A stretch of DNA of 64,000 bases. Source: Steinernema hermaphroditum. Lineage: Eukaryota > Nematoda > Chromadorea > Rhabditida > Steinernematidae. Positions 35,001 through 44,000 of the stretch are shown one piece after another; the first letter of the stretch is position 1, and every line of letters begins with the position of its first letter. The position numbers and the translations under genes are program-made. The stretch is taken from contig CM059622.1 of NCBI GenBank assembly GCA_030435675.1, forward strand, positions 1,550,001 through 1,614,000, in the 5' to 3' direction. Under the pieces are notes generated by a model, which had not been told where the DNA came from, ran no database searches, and worked only from the letters and a program-made list of their open reading frames with translations.

Positions 35001-38000
35001 ATGTTTTCGCTCGTATTTTCCAAAAGAAAAATGAATGATTGTTGGTCAGCAGGCCGAACAGAAATTCAATTCGTTCCTCATATGAGGCTGGGTTCATTGA
35101 ATCCAGTTATTTTTTGGAGAGTAATAGGATTTGCATGAGACACGACGGAAATTAGATTTTAAGACCATATAGTGAAAAAATGTGGGCGCCGTCTGTGGTT
35201 CTTGAAACTTTGAGGACCACTTGTTTTGAAGGAAACATTTATATTTCGCAACTGAAGGCTGTATTATGATAGGAGCTGTGTTTGGTTGTGAAATGGCGGT
35301 ACCCTAACTGCTATGCGTCTTAAATTTTCAGCCTGTTTTTGTCTTCTTTTCGTTCGTGTTATATTCAACCCTTTCTACGCCGTAAAGGCGCTCGATTTGA
35401 CACCTTTCTTGGCACTAAGGGCTAGGAAACTCTGGAACGACTTTTGTTTGCAACCGACCGCTCATCGAATGATGGTCACTCTCGTGCACACGGTAAAACA
35501 TACCCCAACCAACGGACCGAATCTACATTGATAAAATTTTATCGCAGAATATTGGGAATTTCCTCTTTTCCGTTTAGCATGGGATTTTTGAACGTTCGGC
35601 GTCCGGTGAACTCTTTACTCACTTTACTCCACTATCAACGTTTTTACTATGGTGATAGAGTTTGAAAAGGCTTTCGCCTTCATTCGGCTAGGAAAGTCAT
35701 CTCATAAAAATCATTTGTTTGATAAAGTGAGTACACGTTGAAAAACGTAGGTAAAACATAGGTAAAAGTTCCTTCAATGAGTGCAGAAATGGTTTTATAC
35801 ATTACATTGAGCCCTTTATACGTCATAAACGCGCTCGCCTTTTTGGCGCTAAGGACCGGGAAACCGTGCGTGTGGAAACAAACCAGTAGGCTATCGGTAA
35901 ACGAATGGAGACCATTGAAGAGGAACAAAAAGGAACTGAACATGACACAAAAGATGCAAAGATACGCAAAACCTAGAAACATAGCGACAGTGAGCCGGTG
36001 CTTTTCGTCTGTGTGGATCATTGCCAACGCGCATTTGTAGACCGGTCGGGGACGGTTAATGTTCTCGCTGATCGAATGATGACCACTCTCCTACAGAAAA
36101 GCAAAATGTTTATCTCAGAATATTCGACATTTCTTCTTAATCTTGTGCCGTTTAGCGTGGTAATTTTGAACGTTATAATATGATTTAAACGTATGGATGT
36201 CAAGAAGTTATGGATATGAGTTTGATATCAGTGACGAACACCAATAAGAACACCTCTATTTGTTGTATTTTGTTGGCTTCTGTGCACGCTATACTCACTG
36301 TAGAGCCCTTTGCCACACTACCAACATTTTGACTATGGTGATAGAAGTTGAAAAGTTTTTTCAGCCATTCAGCCACGAAAGTTAGCTCATAGAGAATCAT
36401 AAGTTTCATGATGCAAATACACAATGGAAAGCTCTATCCGATGTCAAAATTTATTTTTGTTATGAGATCGTTACGCGTTAATTAGATTTCTTTCGCTTTA
36501 ACACATTTGTTACGTCATTATTTTTGTCTGTAAACACAGTCTGATGCCTATAGTCCCTGCAGTTTTCTTAAGGGCCGTTCATACTTTTGCCCCGCGCGCG
36601 CGGGGCAAAAATGGCGTCGAACGCGCGGGGCACCGATTTGCCCCGCGCGCGCGGGGCATCGTGTGCGCGCGGGGCAAATTTGCGTTCATACTTCGGAAAA
36701 AAGTATGAACACCCATTTGCCCCGCGCGCGCGGGGCAACTTGCACCGTAGGAATTTCTTGACGCCTCAGGTGTCTCATTTCTGGTTTTATTGTTGAGCTC
36801 TTTTAACATTTTGCTGAACACAATAATATTCAGTGAATTCTGTCCCAATCGATGTGCCCTTCTGCACTGGAAAAGAAATTGGTGAACAGTTCTCTTGTTC
36901 GTATTCCTTGCGAAGTTGACGGGTGAGCAGAGGGCGTCGAAGAAGAGAGTCGGGCAGCGTTGACTTCCCAGTATTCGGGTTCTTCGCCTCTTTCGATTTC
37001 GCGATTTCGCAGCCAATTATGGAGCAGTGCTAGAGCCGCGACAAACTTTGGCGCGTCGCTAACTGCCATCTGGAGAGGGCTGAGTAGCACACGAAAGCGA
37101 TTGACGAGAATGCCAAAGCAGTTCTCGCTTACGCGCCGGGCTCTGAAGACTAGCTTGATAGTGGCATAATGTCAACTTGTCCTCCTCACCTCAAAAGTCG
37201 TTTATTAAACTCTCTTTTTCTTTCGTCACGGGCCGCATCGCGTTGGTTAAATGGTCTCATGACTACTTCGGACAAGCGGAAGCCTTGATCTGCGACAACA
37301 ACAAACGGCAGTTCCACATTATTAACTCTTTCAGGTGGGGGGATCTGATAAGTGCCATCTAGAAATCCCTGAGCGATCGGACTGGCGTTGTAAATCTTAA
37401 AAGTTAGGTCAGTACTGTAGGCCAACAGTGGTTGCTCACCTGTGAGTCGGAACATCGCCCTGGTGCGCCGATATCGAGAAGTATGAAGCGATATTGGGCA
37501 TCGACCCAAGCGAGACCAACGATAGAGTTGAAGTGCAAGTGATTAAAATACAGTGATCCTTGACCAGAGGGCACTTTGATATCGAAGTGCTTCCCGTCGA
37601 GGGCACCCAGGCAATGCGGGAAATGCCAGCGTTCTTGAAATTCTGCCGCCTGTCTTCGTAAGAAGTCTTCTGACAGCATCGGCATGCAGGAGATGAGGCA
37701 TTCATTTATAGATGCCGTGACTTGTTTAATTATTCCATGCGCTGTACTACACCCGATCCCAAACAAAGTTTCCAGACTGCGTATGCTAGATTCATGAGCG
37801 GCAAATCTAGAGAGCAAAGAACATAGAGAATGTAGAGAAGTCTCGTATACCTTAAGAACACGGCAAGACGTTCTCTGGACGACAGTGGGAAGCGATGAGT
37901 TCCAGCCTTATGTGTCCTCGCCTCGAGAACAGAATGGAGTTCGTCGAAAGCATCTCTCGAGAGGCGAAGGAACTTCTGTAGATCTCGGCGATCGTCGGAT

Positions 38001-41000
38001 TCGTAGTAAGTTTGAAACAGCCGAAAACGCGCTGGCTGATGAAGAAGATGTGCTGGGCGCACGTAGTAGCGGCGCTTCTTCTTTCTTACACGGCGAAGGC
38101 GGTTAAGTTCCCGCAGAACGACCAGGTAATTGAACGCTTCGTTTGCATCCATCTGGAAAGATGCATATAATACTATATTTGACCAACAACACAGTATTCA
38201 CCCGAGGAACAGCACAAACGAAAGGTACTCATAGGAAACGGTACATTTATTCTAAACGTCAAGACACAACAGTTCATACTTGTTACAAATGTCCAAAACC
38301 TCATGTTTAAGCTGGATGGCCAGACGGCGATTTTTTGTTTCGACGTCGTTAACCACCTTTTGCACGTAATGACCAAACGTGGCTTCGGACACATTGCGCG
38401 AGATCTGCTCTTTAATTGCATCTGTAGTAGAAATTATTGCAACTTCTACAGGATCCATCCCCTTCTTCTGGCGATGTGCAAGCGGCTCCTCTGATGACTG
38501 ACCTATTTGAGGCGATGAGGGTCCTTCAAAATCGAGTGGATCATCTCCAATTCCTTCATTTGTGGCGTCAATGTGTGAGGCATACTCATAGCTGGAGACC
38601 GAGCCCTGCGAAAGCAGGAGACGCGGCCTAAAACTCATAGTGACATCAGAGCAGACGACAGAGGTACCTTTCAATTGCCGATCTTGATTCATCCAGAAAA
38701 GCGAGATCTTCACTGAACTTCCAGTGGATCTTCGCACTGGCGTCTGCTCCATCTCCTGTCTGCGGCTTCCTTCCCTTGACGTTCTTCTTGTAGTACTTGT
38801 GAAGAGCTCCCCACGTTTCTCCTACATACTGACCTAAAAAAGATGAAATGCAAAATTTACGACACGACGAACTTACCGTTCATTTCCATCCCTGTATCAT
38901 GATTTATTTTCTGTGCAATGCCTTCAAACACGCCAGTCTTCTTATAAGTGTTCTTGTATTCTGGATGGCTTTCCGCCCAAACGAACTCTCGTGGCTGCAC
39001 TTCTCTGATGATCAGCCGTTTTAAGTCATCTTCGGTGTAGTCGGTTCCAATCCACGGCTCAATACTGATCGTGTCTTTCTTCTTTCGCTTTCTTCTTGAT
39101 GGTGCATGTGAAGCCTCAGGTTCGTTTTCTTCGCGCACGAGCGCCAGCTCGTCTTCTCCGGGAATGATCTCTTCGCTGCACTTCCCCATGAAATAGCTAA
39201 AATAACACATCTGAGCATTGGTACGTATTGAGCATCAAGTACATGCCGGAGCGACGAGCGAGCCTATTCAAATAGGTACAAACGAGCTTGAAAAGGACAA
39301 ATAACGACAAGCATGACCATTCGTCGACAAATGCGACTCAATTCACTCTGTTGTAGAGCATTCCGTGCGCAGACCTGATCAAAACGGCAAAAATCCGTGC
39401 GAGACCTCGATTGTGCCCCGCGCGTCATCGAAAAACCCCATGGTCTGCCATGGGGCAAGACAAATGCCCCGCGGGGCAAAAATCGCGGCGGGTGGTGCCC
39501 CGCGCGCGCGGGGCAAAGTATGAACACCCGCGGGGCATTTTTTTGCCCCATGCCCCGCGGGGCATCGCGCGGGGCACGATTTACAAGGCGTTTGCCCCGC
39601 GCGCGCGGGGTACCCCGCCGAGTATGAACACCCCTTTAGGGTTGGAAAATGCAAGCGGTGTGCTCGCGAATAAAAGGAAAAAAAACGGAAGCTTTCATGG
39701 ATACGGCACCTGGTTCGTATTTTTGGAGTCTTATTAACGACTTAAGGCAGTGGTCATGTTCCGGCGTTCAACAGTTGAGCTTCCATTTGCTTTAGTAGAT
39801 TTATTACGTGATGAGGATATTTTTGTTGCGCAAGTTCATCTCTAGTGTGTTTCTGGTCTGTATTTTTGGAGTCTCTTCAACGACGTAAGGCAGTGGTCAT
39901 GCTACGATGTGTACTCTCTTAGCACTTACATGGACACTGAACACTTTAGAGGCAGTCGGCGATTGTTTGGAAACAAAAAATAAACAGAACGAGGAAACCA
40001 GACACTCCCATTAATATTGAATTTGTTTTTGTCCTCTACGCTAACAGCGGAGTATCAGATGTTGGCGAAGACGTGAATGCAAATGGACCGACGAGAAACG
40101 GAGTACGGTCATGGACTCGGATAGCTAAATTCGTTGTTTGGATAGTGTATGTAAGGACGATATACCGACGACAGCCTGTCTTTGAGCTTATGCTCAATCT
40201 CATTTTTGTCCTCACGTTGTCCGTTTTTGATCATTTTTGTCCACTTCGTTCCAATTCCAATTGAAGCAAATATTTCTGATAACGTGATTTTCACATGATT
40301 TTGACTTTCGTAGTGTGACTCTTGCATAACGACCAGGTCACTAACAGCAGGGTCCCAGCGAGCATCGTCTTCATTCTCCAGGCTATTCAGCGATAATTTT
40401 GAATCTCTGTTTTGAAACTCTATTTTGAAATTTTGAATCAGACGGCCTTTGTCTTTGAGCTTATGTTTAATCCATTTTTAGCGCACTGAATTCCTATCTT
40501 CGCACGGGGTTTTCACAGTTTGATTCTTGCATAACGACCAACACTGCAAGCGAGCATCGTTTTCGTTCTCTAAGTTATTCAGCGATATTACAGCCTAGTT
40601 TTATGTAGCGATTTGATATTGAGCGCTATAATCCGGGCGCTAAAAACAATGGGCTAACTTTGCACGATCCTCCGAAAACTGTTGATTTTGCTGTTATTTT
40701 CCCTGGCCAGTGTGATTAGGATAATGCTTGTTTTGCAGTCATTTCCTCCTGTGAACCTTCAAGATTAGTTGCCATTTGTTGGTGTTGAAGGAAATGTTTG
40801 TAATACCGGTGTCAGCGATACAAATGGTCATATGTATAGCGACACTGTATATGAGTTTCGAAGTCGTCGGTCGGAAGCTCTTGTTTGGATCTAAGGGGAA
40901 CGTTTATTTTTGCTCCTTTTTGAAGGTTCGTATCGGCAAACCACAGTAACTTCTCAGATTGCATAGGATATAATTGTATGTTTGTTTTTTTATAAGTTCA

Positions 41001-44000
41001 ATCACAATAGGACGGTGGACAGGATTTTCTTTGTTCTTGGATTGATTTTTGTTGCTTTTTTCAAGGTGTGTGATAGCAGATAAGAAATGAGAAACAAACC
41101 TTGCCAGGATGTGTAGTGTAGGCAGATGATTTATGTACGCTTTGATACAAAAAACTATTTTACAACTACGGCTACAAATAGGAATCAGAGAGAAATCAAT
41201 CGGATGATGGCCAACCACAGGCCATCAGAGCCAGACGATCGATATTTACAATTGCAGTATTCGATCATTTGGAGACCACTTGGCCTTATTTATTGAAGTG
41301 TAAGTCCACTTTCCACAACTCCATCTTATCTTTAACTTAACGCCTCATAGGCTGTGGTTAAAATAACCACAAAGCAACCTTTGAAAACGACTTCACTATC
41401 CATCCTAAAAGATATTTTTGCTTCTTGCTTCGATTTTTTTTCCTTTTGCAGTTTCTTCTTGATATCCGGCTAATCGAGCACTTATTTCACATTCGAGCCG
41501 CTGTCCACAGTGCTCCATGTCCTCCTGTTTTCGTCCTTGTTCGAGAGCTGCCCTTTCAAGGGTCAGTGAAGTAATTTCCGATTCTATTTGATGCCCTTGT
41601 TTTCCACTCGGCACAAGCCTTTTGTCGAGTTTGTCACACGAAAATTGAATCGTTCCCTTCTTCACTGCTTATCCAAAGTCGCCAAAATTGTTTACTCTCT
41701 CCTACGCGCCCCCTAAGAACCCTTTTAGACATGCAAATTCGATTCGGGTTCTGCGGACGTGACGCTTTTGTTTTCCATTTTTGCCGTCCACACAGCAGTC
41801 GCTGGCTCGAACACCGTAAAACATTTCTGGTTGAAGATATTTCAGTGTTATTTTTGGCATTTCATTGAAAAGGGCTTAATTCTGATCAAACTGACTTCAA
41901 TGAGTCGTTCATAGGTATGAAACATGCATGGGAAGACATGGATCAGGGTGATCGTAGTGGGAACATCTTCGTAGGCAGCCGTCCTTTTAATTTCTTGCAT
42001 TTTTTTTCGCCATCGTCACCGATGGACTGTCATGGATCCTCACGTTTTATACATCCATAGTCACTTTTGAGCCACTTCTATGCGTTTAGAAAAGTAGGTT
42101 TCATCTAGCTCAAATAACTTGTGCATAGTGGATACATCCCAATTCGCGATGAATATCTTTCGCCTTTTTTGAGAATACATATCGGATATACAGTGGCTTT
42201 TTTATCGACTAGTGGCAAGATTTTTCGACGCAATTCTGATAGGTTCATCATGGATGGTTATTTTTGTATTGTAAAATCGGTGATTTTTTATGGATTCTAC
42301 GGTTGTGCTGTTGACAGTCTCCCGAAGTCATATATTTGACGATTGCTGAATTTGAATGTTCCGATTTTGGAGTTTACTGCGGTCAAATGGTAAAGGATTA
42401 TTTTTGTTGAAAGGCCTTTTGGTTTTGGACGGTTTTAGTCTATATTTTTTGGTCAAAATCTATGGTCAAAAGAATGGCCAAAGATCCAGAATAAAGGAAT
42501 ATTTTTTTGCGAAAGGCCGTTTGGAGTTCTCTTCTGTCTCTGTTGAACTGTTGGAGATCCTCGTGGGTTTCCAGGTGTCCCCGTCCTGACCTGTTCTCTA
42601 GCTTCTAGGACATAGGCTTCGAATTTTTGTATTAGTTAGCCGTGTTTTAATGGTCTCGAGATGTCATAAATGGATAATGCATTGCGATAAAATCAGGATA
42701 GATCTGGTAACTTGTGCATAAAGGATACAGCGCAGTCCGCGATGAATATCTTTCGTCTTTTTTTTTGAAACCACATATCATATAGACATAGTGGCACACA
42801 ACATGCGCTGTTATGGAGCTTATATCGATTTTTCGACCCAACGCCGATCATTTCATCACGGATGGTTATTTTTGCGCCTAGAAATCGAGGAAAAACGTAA
42901 AACAATGCCTACGAGAGTGTTGTTACACTTGGCACTGTAATGAAGTCATATTTCAGCCGATTATTTGCTTTTTGAACTTTTCCCGCCTGTCCATGTCTGT
43001 GGAGATTTTTTTGGCGTGATTTTAGGTGGGTCCCCTTTAGGCTTTCGGATGGTTTTAGGCTTGGGATGTTTGATGTCCTCGGTAAGGGATCATTTTTGGT
43101 ATGAGGCGGTTTCGTTTCCCTCCTGTTTCTGGTGGATATTTGGATATCTTCTTGGGTTTGTGGTCTACATGAGGGTAGCTTTCTAAAAGCGGGGACGTCA
43201 GAAGATTGGAAGTTAAAAGCCGATGGGGAAACGCTTGAATACCCCGGAAATGGGGACGTCAGAAAGCAAGGGGACGCTTGAAATCACAGAAAGGTCGTAT
43301 CGAACCGTAATCAACCATGTGTGACCGGCCAAATTTTTTAAACTTTCTCTGTAAACGGTGCTCTACGCATATTTATTGGTTCCATGGTCCAAATCAGAGC
43401 TTGAAAATGTGGTAACTTCTTTGAAGGGATATGTAATGTTTATGGTTCTTTTACTTCTCGCTTTTACCTCTGAGAAGCCTTTCTTGAAGTGTCCGATTTT
43501 CGTAGAAAAACGATTTCCACATCCTGTGATGTTTGTTTCTTCCTCTTCCTTTGTATTTGGTCTCTCTTGTAGGCGCCAAGGAACGGCGCCCACGAAATTT
43601 ATTCTTTTCTATTGGCAAAATGCATTAAAAGGGAAGCAGGTGTGCTGAGAAATTCGATGTGATTCTCCGGAATGGATCCCCTTCCAATAGCCACTTCTCA
43701 TGTGTTTATGAAGACCACTTCTTCTTCCTTTCTTTTTGTTTTTGAGCAGCTCTCAACCTTGATCTTCGTTCTTCCACCTGACACTCACAACATACCCCAT
43801 AGTCCACGCCCTTCCAGTTCCGTTATCGGTCCATTTCCCCAATCCACGTCACAGGACCCGTCGACGCTTTTACACCCCATTAACACAAAAACAATGATGT
43901 GACATTGCCTAAAAGGGCACATCGACGGCCCGCACTTCGCCGATGGCTCCACCCCCTTCAGCTCTGGCGTCGCGTCTGTGATTAATTCGTTGTTTTGATG

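Larger units (their letters stand above)
36571..39635 (-). mobile_element. PIF/Harbinger DNA transposon, apparently intact
   Basis: The inverted ends are AGGGCCGTTCATACT on the left and AGTATGAACACCCCT on the right, with TTA duplications at 36568-36570 and 39636-39638. Between them lie two complete genes on the - strand, a DDE transposase and a MADF-domain protein, which is the normal two-gene makeup of the superfamily. GC-rich palindromes crowd both ends. The element sits in PHACTR intron 6, antisense to the host gene. Open frames, legal splice sites and clean duplications suggest it inserted recently or is still active. Confidence 0.95.

Noticed and set aside
36587..39611. Short + strand frames (36587-36796, 39397-39737) rich in PRARG/APRG
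   Set aside because: They are translations of the palindromic GC tracts at the Harbinger ends, not genes.
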